Notes: generated by a model not told the origin, from the sequence alone. 64,000 bases of DNA from Microvirga sesbaniae (GCF_025460805.1 NZ_JAMXFJ010000004.1:85633-149632), one strand, 5' to 3'. Positions 27,617 to 36,481 are shown, numbered from the stretch's first letter. A program made the numbers and translations.

Positions 27617-29802
27617 CCAGTTCTCCGTGATTTCATATACGCAAGGCGCTCGGCCAGGAGTGCCTGCATGTCGTCCTCTGTCGCTACATCCGGTGGAGAC
27701 GCTACTTTCTCAGGCGGGGGCTCTTGGCGAATTTCGGGAAGTTCAGTGGCATCTTGTGTTACAGGCGGCTCATCGTCATTGCTGGCAGCAATTCCAGTCT
27801 CACCAGCAACGGGGGTGAAGTATTGTCCGTTGGGAACTCTATACCGACCTACCCGCGTAGCAGTGGTCCCTGCGTTCTCATCCGCGAGAATGGCCTCACT
27901 TTCCTCCTTTGCCTTGCGACGCATCGCAAGGAGATCATCTTCATCGATCCTCCGGCCGCCGATTGCCTTTTTCGCCGCCTTGATGTGAACCCCTGACTGA
28001 TGAATGGTGACCCCGACTGCAAGCTCAGGCCGATCGCATGGGATGTCGATCCAGCGCTTATCCACATGATCTAAGAGAGACACTTCCCCAATGTTGTATG
28101 GATCTGCTCGAATCTCATAGCGAGGATTACCGCCACGACGACGGAGATCCGTGAGGTCCTCGTGCCAGTAATACAAACCGAACAACCGAACTCCGTTCTT
28201 GGTGATCGGCCGCAGGAATGTAGCTCCAGTCAGGCGACGGATATGCTCGAAATCGGGTACACCACGAACCCCTTCGGGATCAGTCTTCTGATACCATGCC
28301 TCCAGTGGCGTGTTCATACTGCCTGGAAGTCCTTTAAGACCCTCATGAGACGTCACGTGGTAGTCGTCAACAATCCATTTGGTGAGCTTCGAACGGAGCT
28401 CGTTGAGTGAGATCCGCGCCTTCCCAACTGAATCGTAGTCTTTACGTTTCTGCGTATTCGAGAATGTCTTGCCGTCTTCGTGATTCAGCACCTGTGCATT
28501 CATCGTTCCGAAGAAGCGCTCTACCTTTCCCTTCAGCCAGGGTGAGCGGCCTGGCAACTGGATCACAGAAAAGCCCAGTGCTTCCTCGGTCCGCTTGAGA
28601 CTACGAGAGAGAAATTCGCGTCCATTGTCAGTAAACACTCGCTTGGGTATGCCTTCGCAGGGCCAGTCGTGCTTTAGATCCAGTCCTGTGAGGTCCTTCG
28701 GCCAAAAGGCATGTGCTAGACACCGTTGCAGTGATGCGTAGCTTGGAACTTCGAAGGACAAATGGACGCCAAGGATCATGCGCGTCGCTCTATCCAGAGC
28801 AACCGTAAGCCACGGGCGGCCAATTGGTCGTCCTGACCGCTCGTCAACGACAATCAGGTCAATCAAGCAATGGTCGATTTCTATTTCATCCAAGGCGTAA
28901 TCCGGCGAGCGAATACGGCGGAACACGTCGTGCTTTAGCATCGCCTTCCTAAAGCCAATGAGTCCCACATCCTCCTCGAACTTGGTATATTTCCTAACTT
29001 TGTATTTGCGGAATCCTGCATAGCTTACATACAAATTGTGGGCCTTGAGCTCCTTTTCTAGTTGTCTGTGGGCAAACCTTAGCGAGTTCTGCTTTTTGTT
29101 CTTTTTATCTGGATCGAAGTAAAAGTTGTGAATGTAGAAATCCATTCGCTCATAGATATTAATCTCCCCTCCTTTAAGCCGAGGCGTCCGGTCGCCACGC
29201 TTTGAATAGAGCGGGATCAGGATCCTGCGATCCCTGTCGACCTTGACCCACAACGTGTACCAAGTCTCAAGCGTACTTGGGCGAGGCTTCTCGATCTCGG
29301 GGCTCCGCGTTTTCTCAGCCCTGATTTCCTCGGGAACTTGGCGACGTTTTTTGTGATCTGCCTCTCGGATCAGCTCGATGTCTCGTGCTTCTTGCTCCCA
29401 GCGGGCCTTGTTCTCCGGATACACCTCGTTGCAGGCTCGTTCGTAACAGTCATCGAACGACAGCTTCGTGTCGCGCAACTCGTCGACCCGTCGGCAGTAT
29501 GCGAGCTTGATGTCTGCAACAAGTTGGTGTTCTGGCTTGTGAGCGTCCCATGCCTTTCGCAGTAACTCTGCGTGTTCAGGGGATAACCCGTATCGGTTCC
29601 CAGGATGGTGCTCGAGATGGCGCTTGCACCGAAGGACGCGAATATTGTCATCATCAAAGGTTTTCGTGTCCCCGCCCGTAACGGGTACAAGCCGCCATGC
29701 CTTCCCATCGCGCTCGATGACGCGCCAAAGCACTCCAATTCCCTCTTCGTCCTTAATCAGGACATGCTCGCCCTTGTGCCAGTTGAGACGGGTAGCGGTC
29801 AC
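27613..29802 (-). CDS. tniA: TniA/TnsB-family DDE transposase
   Basis: Retroviral-integrase-type transposase that binds the ends and joins them to target DNA. Of 729 residues, 1-60 form an SH3-like N-terminal domain (GEHVLIKDEEGIGVLWRVIE), the middle carries DNA-binding helices, and the rve core has D310 (EIDHCLIDL), D392 (VFTDNGREF) and E428 (KGKVERFF). The Mu-type C-terminal beta-barrel follows (~540-600), then a charged tail that would contact TniB. The start is a GTG at 29802. It is the second gene of the tnsA-tniA-tniB-tniQ operon, 117 bases after tnsA. Catalytic residues are intact. Confidence 0.93.
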   Translation of the reverse strand: MTATRLNWHKGEHVLIKDEEGIGVLWRVIERDGKAWRLVPVTGGDTKTFDDDNIRVLRCKRHLEHHPGNRYGLSPEHAELLRKAWDAHKPEHQLVADIKLAYCRRVDELRDTKLSFDDCYERACNEVYPENKARWEQEARDIELIREADHKKRRQVPEEIRAEKTRSPEIEKPRPSTLETWYTLWVKVDRDRRILIPLYSKRGDRTPRLKGGEINIYERMDFYIHNFYFDPDKKNKKQNSLRFAHRQLEKELKAHNLYVSYAGFRKYKVRKYTKFEEDVGLIGFRKAMLKHDVFRRIRSPDYALDEIEIDHCLIDLIVVDERSGRPIGRPWLTVALDRATRMILGVHLSFEVPSYASLQRCLAHAFWPKDLTGLDLKHDWPCEGIPKRVFTDNGREFLSRSLKRTEEALGFSVIQLPGRSPWLKGKVERFFGTMNAQVLNHEDGKTFSNTQKRKDYDSVGKARISLNELRSKLTKWIVDDYHVTSHEGLKGLPGSMNTPLEAWYQKTDPEGVRGVPDFEHIRRLTGATFLRPITKNGVRLFGLYYWHEDLTDLRRRGGNPRYEIRADPYNIGEVSLLDHVDKRWIDIPCDRPELAVGVTIHQSGVHIKAAKKAIGGRRIDEDDLLAMRRKAKEESEAILADENAGTTATRVGRYRVPNGQYFTPVAGETGIAASNDDEPPVTQDATELPEIRQEPPPEKVASPPDVATEDDMQALLAERLAYMKSRRTG

Positions 29803-29919
29803 CTTGGAAGATCCTTAAATGGAGGCGAACTCGGGGAGTGAATTGTAATGCCCCATTGTCGAATTCAGCGTGTTTGCGAAGTGGGTAGAACGTGCCTGCC
29901 GGCATGATATGCTTGGCGG

Positions 29920-30378
29920 TCACCGGGCGTTGGTTCGGATACAGATCTCGTCCTCTGTCCAGAACTCAAATCGCGCACCGCGCGTGGCACACTCTTGTTC
30001 GATCCGCGGTAGCCTTCCGCCGAGATTGGGATCACGTTTCCGCTGCTTCTTCAGTTTCACCTCCCGGTAGACCCGTGTTCCGTCGACCTTGAGAACGAGA
30101 AAGTCCGGAGTGTACCGGCGGCAGCGGCCAGCCTCATCGCGCCACCGGAACGTTTCAGGTTGTGCCCAGTACCTCGCGATTTCCAGATCCTTTTCCATGA
30201 TCACGACAAGATCGCCCTCAAGCAGGCTCTCGAAGGGCACTAGGACGCCGTTCTTCTTTGAGGGGTAATCCCCAGCACAACTCCGGGTGCGCCGACCAGT
30301 TAAGATCTTTCGAACCGGGCCTTCAGGATAATCTCCGTATGTCCGCACCGTCTCTGAGGTAGGCTTCTTCTTCGCCAA
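29920..30378 (-). CDS. tnsA: TnsA-family endonuclease of the Tn7-like element
   Basis: Cuts the 5' ends of the transposon so that it moves by cut-and-paste. The best start is a TTG at 30378 with GGTGGAG 7 bases upstream, giving 152 residues; the frame stays open to an ATG at 30570 but that extension looks non-coding. The core shows the TnsA-N pattern: VPFESLLEGDLV (E50/E54), a YWAQPETFRW strand, YTPDFLVLKVDG (D92) and YREVKLKKQ (E106, K108). The usual C-terminal TnsC-binding domain is missing or very short, so it is smaller than Tn7 TnsA. It is the first gene of the operon; the transposon end should lie upstream, to the right. Confidence 0.85.
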   Translation of the reverse strand: MAKKKPTSETVRTYGDYPEGPVRKILTGRRTRSCAGDYPSKKNGVLVPFESLLEGDLVVIMEKDLEIARYWAQPETFRWRDEAGRCRRYTPDFLVLKVDGTRVYREVKLKKQRKRDPNLGGRLPRIEQECATRGARFEFWTEDEICIRTNAR

Positions 30379-31363
30379 TTGGTTTCTCCACCGAAATTCC
30401 TTCAGCGGACCGTTCGTTACTACCCAGCATGCCGACAGGCTCATCCGATCCGATCCTCCCGCTGCGGTAATCAGGCTCGACAAGCGTTTGGTCGTGAGCT
30501 TCGCAAGCCGCGGGTTGTATCTCGGCCCAGATCGGAAACCTTTATACCGGGGCGATTGCCGATTATCCATTACAGGACCTGTGATAGCTGTGGGGAGTCT
30601 GATTTTTCCCGATAGCTTGTGCCCATCAATGTTTTGGTTTTGGGAACGAAGTGGCAGCCATCCTGGGCTGAGGCGCCAAGCGGTGCCCTTGATGATTTAG
30701 CCAGCCTCTGGACCGTTTCTCGGAGTACCCCTTCTTCCAAGATCTGGGTTCCCCGTTTGCCCGCGGCTCCCCCAAGTTTAGTTGTTTAGCAAGTGAGAAG
30801 CGCGATATCTGCAGTGCCCGCCACATACTGATCGGCGAGCCTTAGCTTCGGTTGCGGCCGGAGAATAGGGCGGGCCGCCGGATGCCTTACTAACCGAGGC
30901 GTCCTGCTCTTCGGTCTCAACTCTTTCCCGGATAGAAGCGACCTGCCTCCTGACATTGCATCTTAGGGGTGGCACGTCCTTTTCGGCAGCAGGAGGTAAC
31001 TGCTAGGCGGTTTAGCCCGCCTGCAAATTAGTCCCGACTGCCCGCCTTCGACATGTGATCACCAGGAATCGCTTAAGAGGTAGGTAATTTACCGGTTTCC
31101 GCCCGATACGTCGTAAGACCTCGAGAATTCGATCATTGAGCGTGTCTTCGGCGGCCTCTAGAGCTGCAGTCTCACCGAATATGGATTTCGGCACCTTCAT
31201 CAGCAGGCAGACGCCTGCTTACCAGGCCACTCTTTCCTTCGGACCCTACAGCGGCCCGCGCTAAGTTGCTGGGCTGAGTTCCTTCAATGCTCCTTACGGG
31301 TCGTACATGGTCAGGTAGCAAGGAGACCCCGCTGCCTGAGAGAGCAGCACCTGTGTTTGGCGA
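30379..31363. other. Non-coding region upstream of tnsA
   Basis: Nearly 1 kb without a convincing gene. It should contain the tnsA promoter and, in a standard Tn7-like layout, the transposon end, but I could not find a clear TGT/ACA end with repeated TnsB sites or a match to the repeats at 7651-7724. A hairpin AGGCGG / CCGCCT lies at 31005-31022. A 62-residue reverse frame at 31012-31200 (MKVPKSIFGETAALEAAED...) has no ribosome site and no recognised family; it may be a remnant. Confidence 0.5.
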
Positions 31364-31729
31364 TCAGCAAGGCGAAATCTTGGTGCCCCTCAGATGACGA
31401 AGTTCGAGGGCGTGAGAACGACCTTGGCGGCGGGCTGCCAAGAATGATCCGGGCAGTCTCCGAAATGGTCGAGTACGGGCAGCACGCGACGGAGGCCGCC
31501 TCAAGATGATCTCATCGGGAAAGCCTATCGCTATCGAGCCCTTGCTTGTGTCAATGGCAAGCTCGATTCCCGGCATGAGTCTTCCTACACCAAGGAACAT
31601 TGGCATTTGAGAGCCTATCGGCTGAACCGCGTTATAGGCGATACCGTTGATCGTGACAGCTCTCTTGGTCACAACACATTGGACATCGCGCTGCACTGCT
31701 ACACTGTCCGATTTGAGATCTCTGAGCAT
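31364..31729 (-). CDS. Small unknown protein, last gene of the AAA operon (121 aa)
   Basis: The start has a perfect AGGAGG site 6 bases upstream, so it is very likely translated. The segment TKRAVTINGIAYNAVQP followed by PGIELAIDTSKGSIAIGFP is beta-rich and loosely recalls the C-terminal barrel domain of TnsB/TniA transposases ('GI.YN..' motif); this is weak. The last ~40 residues are Arg-rich and less protein-like, so the true end may be altered. It lies 59 bases after the 130-residue gene in the same direction. Function unknown. Confidence 0.55.
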   Translation of the reverse strand: MLRDLKSDSVAVQRDVQCVVTKRAVTINGIAYNAVQPIGSQMPMFLGVGRLMPGIELAIDTSKGSIAIGFPDEIILRRPPSRAARTRPFRRLPGSFLAARRQGRSHALELRHLRGTKISPC

Positions 31730-31788
31730 CAGTATCCTCCTATGATTTCAATTGACCGGACCGGGAGATGGGATCGCTCGTTTAAGCC

Positions 31789-32181
31789 TCAATGACTAAA
31801 TTCGATGTAGACTCCGGTAATAGCTTTAGACACTCGGTTGCGAACAACCGTCAGGCAAGGACGTCCGAGGTCCGTTAGTACATCGAGCTGAGTACGGTCG
31901 GTGTAGCAGCATGAAGCGACAGCCAGGAACGTCTTGGCTTCTGCCTCTAGGCTAAGTCGGTCTTCTAACCATAGCTTCTTGAGCTCTCCGGCAGCGAAGA
32001 CGAGAGTGCGATCAGCTATTCTGTCATGGAGGATAAATTTTCCGAGGCGTGGGCTTTTCACGAGATATGGCCGACCGTCGATGCAGATGACTCTCCCAGT
32101 CAGCCAGTGAAGCCGTCTTTGGTCTTCAAGGCTCGGCTTGGGAGGGGATAGATCTTGCACTTGGTTTTGCTTAAGAGGCAT
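31789..32181 (-). CDS. Small unknown protein with TniA N-terminal-like fold (130 aa)
   Basis: The start is preceded by GAGGAGTG at a good distance. Residues ~20-70 (LHWLTGRVICIDGRPYLVKS, then FILHDRIADRTLVFAAGELK) look like an SH3/Tudor-like barrel similar in pattern to the N-terminal domain of TniA/TnsB transposases; the rest is mixed. No catalytic motif is visible. It is the fifth gene of the minus-strand operon headed by the gene at 35723. Whether it is a domesticated transposase part or an independent protein is open. Confidence 0.55.
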   Translation of the reverse strand: MPLKQNQVQDLSPPKPSLEDQRRLHWLTGRVICIDGRPYLVKSPRLGKFILHDRIADRTLVFAAGELKKLWLEDRLSLEAEAKTFLAVASCCYTDRTQLDVLTDLGRPCLTVVRNRVSKAITGVYIEFSH

Positions 32182-32324
32182 GATTATTCACTCCTCACAG
32201 GTTGCAAACTGAGTTTTGATCACGAACGGTAGCCCTGGAAACTAGGTAATTCGCTCGCGCTGTAACGATCCGGATCGGGGATACGACGCCCCAGCATGGG
32301 CCCCGAAAGATTCTCTATTCTGCG

Positions 32325-32789
32325 TTACCGCTTCGGCCCCGCGGAGCAGCTATTTAACCTTCGCTCAGATCTATGTGAAATCATCCGACCGAGTCTTCTT
32401 CTCTGTGTGAGACATTTGCGGTTCCGGAGCAAAAGCAACTCAAACGATGGCTTCGAGCCGTAAGCTCGAGCCGCACGAAGCGCCGTGCGTTGCTCGGATA
32501 AGTTCAACCCATGAGCTCCAGGGTACGAGCTTGCTACAATTTCTGCGAAACCATCGGGATGCAGGACTACTGCGGTTCCGAGGTCAGTCGGGTTGATGGC
32601 GATATGGACCATTTGTGGATTGTCGGTCCTTCGACCTCGGGCTCCTCGCGAGCAAGTGCGCTCGTAAAGGGCTCGGAGACGAGGCGACTGGTATGTAATT
32701 CCAAATACGCACACGCCCTTATGGGTAACAAGCCGTTCATATACAGGCGCAGCTGAGGGCGACGGGGGAGCAACAAAAAATTTGATCAT
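32325..32789 (-). CDS. Small protein resembling the C-terminal barrel of TnsB/TniA (154 aa)
   Basis: Good ribosome site (AGGAG, 7 bases before the ATG). Residues ~17-110 match the Mu-transposase C-terminal domain pattern: a strand ending in THKGVCVFGITYQSPRLRAL, then VHIAINPTDLGTAVVLHP (the 'dP.Dlg.i.V' motif) and a helix LNLSEQRTALRAARAY. There is no DDE catalytic core, so it is either a free-standing DNA- or partner-binding domain or a transposase remnant placed behind a new start. The last ~35 residues are Arg/Ser-rich. It is not a piece of the tniA in this window, which keeps its own barrel. Confidence 0.6.
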   Translation of the reverse strand: MIKFFVAPPSPSAAPVYERLVTHKGVCVFGITYQSPRLRALYERTCSRGARGRRTDNPQMVHIAINPTDLGTAVVLHPDGFAEIVASSYPGAHGLNLSEQRTALRAARAYGSKPSFELLLLRNRKCLTQRRRLGRMISHRSERRLNSCSAGPKR

Positions 32790-32861
32790 GCCTATCTCCT
32801 GGGAGCTCTGGTTTAGGTGCCGATCTGACCGTTTAGGCGAGAAAGCTTGTCGAAGAGAGTT

Positions 32862-34487
32862 TCAATGCTTCGTTGCAAATGCGGCCCGGGCTTCTGTGAT
32901 GGCATTTATAATCCGGCCCAACTTGCGCAGTGAGCCCCCATCCCACGTGCGCGCAATCAGATCGAGTTCTGAACTAGTCAGCGGCTCAATCCATCGGAGA
33001 TCCCACCCCTTATGTTTACACACATCCTCGAGGAGCCTGGGTGCAAGAATAGGCAAGTGTTCGCGTGTGGGTGCTGGGTATTCAACGACTCGAAAGCGGT
33101 CGAGAAGCGGGGTCGAGAGCCCTTGAACGGAATTTGCAGTTGCAATGTAGTTTACACACGACAGATTGGCGGATGCACCAAGGTAAGAGTCTGCGTAGGT
33201 TGCGGCAGTCTCTGGTTCAAGGAGACCGTGGAGGGCATCGTGAAGGCAGCCGCCAGATCCGCGTCGATGTCCTCCAGCCTTTTCGATTTCATCGAGCACA
33301 ACGCCGGGATTTGCTATCCGCCGTCGACGGATTAGTTCCAGTGGCACCGACGCCTCGCCAGTGCTCCATCGACGTGGTGTGCCAGCAAAAGAGTTGTCGC
33401 TTATGCCGTCGCAAGGATACCGGTGAGCTGGAACACCAAGAACCTCGAATATACGGAGAGAAAAGCGACTTTTCCCAATGCCGGCAGGTCCCAAGAGTAG
33501 CACAGGGCTAAACCGAACCGAGGCGCGTCCAACAAGTTCGCTGAGTAGTACGTCAATGGCTTTGCAGGCATTGGGAAACTCTGCAAGGAGCTCTCGGCGC
33601 GCGGCGGTGAGGTCAGGCACGGGAACGAGAGGTAGCTCTTTCCCCACGATCTCCTCAAACGACTTAATTGCCTCGCGTCCGGCTTGTGGGTTCTCTATGC
33701 CGCTGAGTTCTCTGATAACAAGGCACCGTTCATGCTGGTCTGTACCTCCTGCCGGGGTCGCTTCCGTGCTGATGTAGTTTCCACCTGAACTCTGAGCGAG
33801 TTCGATTATCTTGCTTTTGGTCGATTCTCTCTGTTCGAATCCGTCGACTTCAGCGGCAGTCTTTTGCCCTTGGGCAATTTCGTGGGTTAACTTTTCGCCT
33901 ATCGTAAGCGCCCGAGCGCAGAGATTGTCCCGGCGTGTCAGTCTCGTTTGCGAGCCTACCTGATGGTCAGATGCAACGATAGTCCAACCTATCATTGCGG
34001 TGATCATTCGCTCGCGAACCTCGTCTTCGTTGTCTAAGCGCTTGTATGCCCTGTTGGCGGTATAGTGGGCGATTTGTCTTGCCGCGTCGATCGATCCTAG
34101 TCCAGCTGCATAGATGCGACATCTCAAAGCTGCATCAGTATCATCGGTGTAACGGTGAAGACCCTGGGTGCTCTCAAGCACGTGAGCAGTCTTCAGAAAA
34201 GTATCAGCACTGCACGGGACCGTGAGGGCCTGCAGGGCCTTGATGACTCTGTTCCCGACTTTCGCGGAAAGGGTTACCTCAAGTCGCTCGGCCCAAGCCT
34301 TAGCATCGGTAAGGACGTGTCCGGACAAGAATGGCATGCCGCGAAGGAGTTCCGTGGTCGTCGGCAGGTGACGGCCGCTTTGAGCAGCGCGGTTGCGCCG
34401 TCGATATTGGCGCTCACGGATAGCTCTAGCTCGCAGCACAAGGTCGTCGTCGAGTTCGAAGTCATCGACTATGTTCATCGGATTCAC
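32862..34487 (-). CDS. Lon-type AAA+ ATPase without protease domain (541 aa)
   Basis: Residues 1-300 are helical and unassigned; 325-541 form an AAA+ module of the Lon type: Walker A GPAGIGKS at 333-340, the FAGTPRRWSTGE loop, Walker B GVVLDEIEKAG at ~395-405, sensor-1 region YIATANSVQGLSTPLLDRF with N452 and arginine finger R464, and a sensor-2 helix with R521 (SLRKLGRII). There is no Ser-Lys Lon protease domain, so it is probably an unfolding or remodelling motor. The start is a GTG that overlaps the stop of the upstream 118-residue gene (GTGA); an in-frame ATG lies three codons in. It is the central gene of a six-gene operon. Role unknown. Confidence 0.8.
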   Translation of the reverse strand: MNPMNIVDDFELDDDLVLRARAIRERQYRRRNRAAQSGRHLPTTTELLRGMPFLSGHVLTDAKAWAERLEVTLSAKVGNRVIKALQALTVPCSADTFLKTAHVLESTQGLHRYTDDTDAALRCRIYAAGLGSIDAARQIAHYTANRAYKRLDNEDEVRERMITAMIGWTIVASDHQVGSQTRLTRRDNLCARALTIGEKLTHEIAQGQKTAAEVDGFEQRESTKSKIIELAQSSGGNYISTEATPAGGTDQHERCLVIRELSGIENPQAGREAIKSFEEIVGKELPLVPVPDLTAARRELLAEFPNACKAIDVLLSELVGRASVRFSPVLLLGPAGIGKSRFSLRIFEVLGVPAHRYPCDGISDNSFAGTPRRWSTGEASVPLELIRRRRIANPGVVLDEIEKAGGHRRGSGGCLHDALHGLLEPETAATYADSYLGASANLSCVNYIATANSVQGLSTPLLDRFRVVEYPAPTREHLPILAPRLLEDVCKHKGWDLRWIEPLTSSELDLIARTWDGGSLRKLGRIINAITEARAAFATKH

Positions 34488-34840
34488 CTTGTCTGATTGG
34501 TATGTCTGGAGTTTTCTTGGCTGGTGGAGGAATGAGCCCGGGCAAGGGCAAGGCGGACGACGGTCTCCGCTGTGAGAACCCCCGTAGCCTCAAGGACGCT
34601 AAGCTTCTGGATAATTGGATCGTCCATGCCGGTGAGGACGCTTAGGCGGATGCATATCACTCGATGTGCATCATCGACCGATGACGGGATGTCGAATCTA
34701 CTGGCGCAGTACTCGACCAACGAATCCACACTTCGTGGCGGCAATGAGAGTTTCTGGATGATTGAATTTGTCAGCTCATGCAGTGATGGCGGGCCGATGT
34801 CGGGCCTGGTCTCTGCGACCGGATTAACATGGATCAGCAT
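34484..34840 (-). CDS. Small unknown protein coupled to the AAA+ gene (118 aa)
   Basis: Preceded by a strong GAGGAG site and overlapping the AAA+ start by 4 bases, so it is translationally coupled to it. The protein is helical (HELTNSIIQKLSLPPRSVDSLVEY, then IIQKLSVLEATGVLTAETVVRLALA), without membrane helix or known motif. Coupling suggests a stoichiometric partner or adaptor of the ATPase. No family recognised. Confidence 0.6.
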   Translation of the reverse strand: MLIHVNPVAETRPDIGPPSLHELTNSIIQKLSLPPRSVDSLVEYCASRFDIPSSVDDAHRVICIRLSVLTGMDDPIIQKLSVLEATGVLTAETVVRLALARAHSSTSQENSRHTNQTR

Positions 34841-34925
34841 AGGTGCTCCTCATGGTAGAGACGCAGCAAGTTGGGCCAGGGGAATTGAGTGACCGCGAAG
34901 ATCGGGTTGTGCAGGATCTTTAGTG

Positions 34926-35723
34926 TCAGGAGACACGCTTCTCGGTCGCTGATAAATTGGCGTGAGGATATGACGAAACGCTTGGCAAAGTACTCTGCGT
35001 GCCCTCAGGTGTAGTTCCGCTGCCTTCTAGCTTTCTTGCATCGACTTCGCTTCTTGCAGCGAAAAGAAGTGCCCATGCCAGCAGCGTTCCAGCCCTGCGG
35101 GCAGCCGGTAATGGGTTTCCTTCCAGCAGTGACGCACGTTCGACTCGGCTGAGCGCCGGTATTTGGTAAGGCAAGGTACGATAGAAGACGGATAGACGTT
35201 TGCTGATTGCTACATGCTCGACCGCGGTTTGTTGCGTCCAGGCCGCCCTTCCACGGTTTTGGCGCCCGCAGGTCAGTAGCCACATAGGGTCGCGATCTAG
35301 AGAATTGTCATCTGGCTTTTTCCGCGGTTCGATCAATTTCCGCAGAAGAGGCCCATTCCGGTCAAAAAATTCATGAGCGGGTGACGATAAAATAGGGATT
35401 ACTCGGAGATCTATGGCCGTACCGGTGTCAGATTCCACAAATGTATCAAGGGGAATATCGAGTACGATGTGTCGATTTTCAGCGGCGCCCTTACCGTTGT
35501 CCAAGAGGGCTGACAGGCTTATAAATTGCTCTATGGAGCCTTCGACGGTGTACAAGGATTGGTGAGCATTTCCTTCTCGCACGCCAATCTGCATACGATC
35601 TCGCCCGAGGATGCGGATATACGTTGTAGGCTCCCCGAGCACAGAGAAGCCATGAGCAGATAGTAGGGCAGCTGTATTGATATGATTGTTTTCGCTGGTC
35701 CTATAGAAAACGAAAGTACCCAT
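34926..35723 (-). CDS. Unknown protein, first gene of the AAA operon (265 aa)
   Basis: Starts behind GGAGGG and heads the minus-strand operon, 132 bases from the divergent XRE gene. The first ~130 residues are beta-rich (FVFYRTSENNHINTAALLS, YIRILGRDRMQIGVREG, RHIVLDIPLDTFVES); the C-terminal half is helical with a hydrophobic stretch AGTLLAWALLFAA near residue 215. No signal peptide or catalytic motif was seen. I do not recognise the family. Expression is probably set by the divergent XRE protein. Confidence 0.55.
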   Translation of the reverse strand: MGTFVFYRTSENNHINTAALLSAHGFSVLGEPTTYIRILGRDRMQIGVREGNAHQSLYTVEGSIEQFISLSALLDNGKGAAENRHIVLDIPLDTFVESDTGTAIDLRVIPILSSPAHEFFDRNGPLLRKLIEPRKKPDDNSLDRDPMWLLTCGRQNRGRAAWTQQTAVEHVAISKRLSVFYRTLPYQIPALSRVERASLLEGNPLPAARRAGTLLAWALLFAARSEVDARKLEGSGTTPEGTQSTLPSVSSYPHANLSATEKRVS

Positions 35724-35855
35724 TATTTGGCCCTCCGCCTGCGGGAGGCATTAACCACCACCGCATGTGACCCACATTCATCTTTCTACTGGTGCGCCGC
35801 TATTTACTTCCTTCCATGCACCATTGAAGATGCCATTTACGATACATGATGTGTA

Positions 35856-36218
35856 ATGCGAGTCAAACGACATGTCCGGAAATACAGACATAACAAGCTT
35901 TATGGGGATAAGCTTGTGATAACTGCTCTCGCTCAAGATCAAAGTATCAGCGGAATTGCGTGTCGAGGCGCGAGAACGATGCTCGGTCTGAGTCAGGAGC
36001 AAGTCTGTGCACAAGCCGGTTGCGGCCGCAAACTGCTCAATGATTTTGAGAATGATATTCGGGTCCCGAGCCTAGAGAAGATCCTCGATATCCGGCGTGC
36101 ACTGGAGCAGAGTGGAGCACAGTTTTTCCTGACGGAGGTTGGGATTGCGGTTGGTGTCCGCGCGGGAAGTGCGTCGGCGAAGTCGGCGCGCGCAAGAGGT
36201 TTTTCATCCGCTCAATAA
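35856..36218 (+). CDS. XRE-family transcriptional regulator, divergent from the AAA operon
   Basis: The HTH is at about residues 30-95: ISGIACRGARTMLGLSQEQV, AGCGRKLLNDFENDIRVP and LEKILDIRRALEQSGAQFF, the common rhizobial XRE type. The first ~25 residues (MRVKRHVRKYRHNKLYGDK) look non-conserved, and a GTG near 35911 may be the real start. It faces the minus-strand operon across 132 bases, so control of that operon and of itself from this gap is likely. The tail (VGVRAGSASAKSARARG) is low-complexity. Confidence 0.75.
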   Translation: MRVKRHVRKYRHNKLYGDKLVITALAQDQSISGIACRGARTMLGLSQEQVCAQAGCGRKLLNDFENDIRVPSLEKILDIRRALEQSGAQFFLTEVGIAVGVRAGSASAKSARARGFSSAQ

Positions 36219-36481
36219 CGCGCCGTAGTACTAAGCTGGCCTGGGAAGGTGCTGATGCTCTCGATATGGTGGCACCGCTGCGAAAAGCACCGGGTTCCAC
36301 TTGATCGCTGATAGCCCACTGGGAGGACTGGCCAAGGTTTGCGGACTCCGCGCAAGCCTTTGTTCTCATAGGCGGGGCAGCACCATACGTTCTATTGTTC
36401 TCAACTTTGATCCTGGTTCTGGTCCTCGCACAGGCAACCAAACCAACCGGCTTGCGTGTCCGTCACTGAGGTGTTACCGAC

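Noticed and set aside
28052..28066. Perfect DnaA box TTATCCACA
   Set aside because: Single copy inside the tniA coding sequence; no cluster that would mark an origin.
30379..30570. 64-codon N-terminal extension of TnsA
   Set aside because: A TTG with a strong ribosome site begins exactly at the basic start of the conserved protein; the extension lacks TnsA-like sequence.
31201..31330. Stretch that faintly recalls rRNA (GAGTTCCTTC)
   Set aside because: Only a few bases match, with no surrounding conservation; treated as chance.
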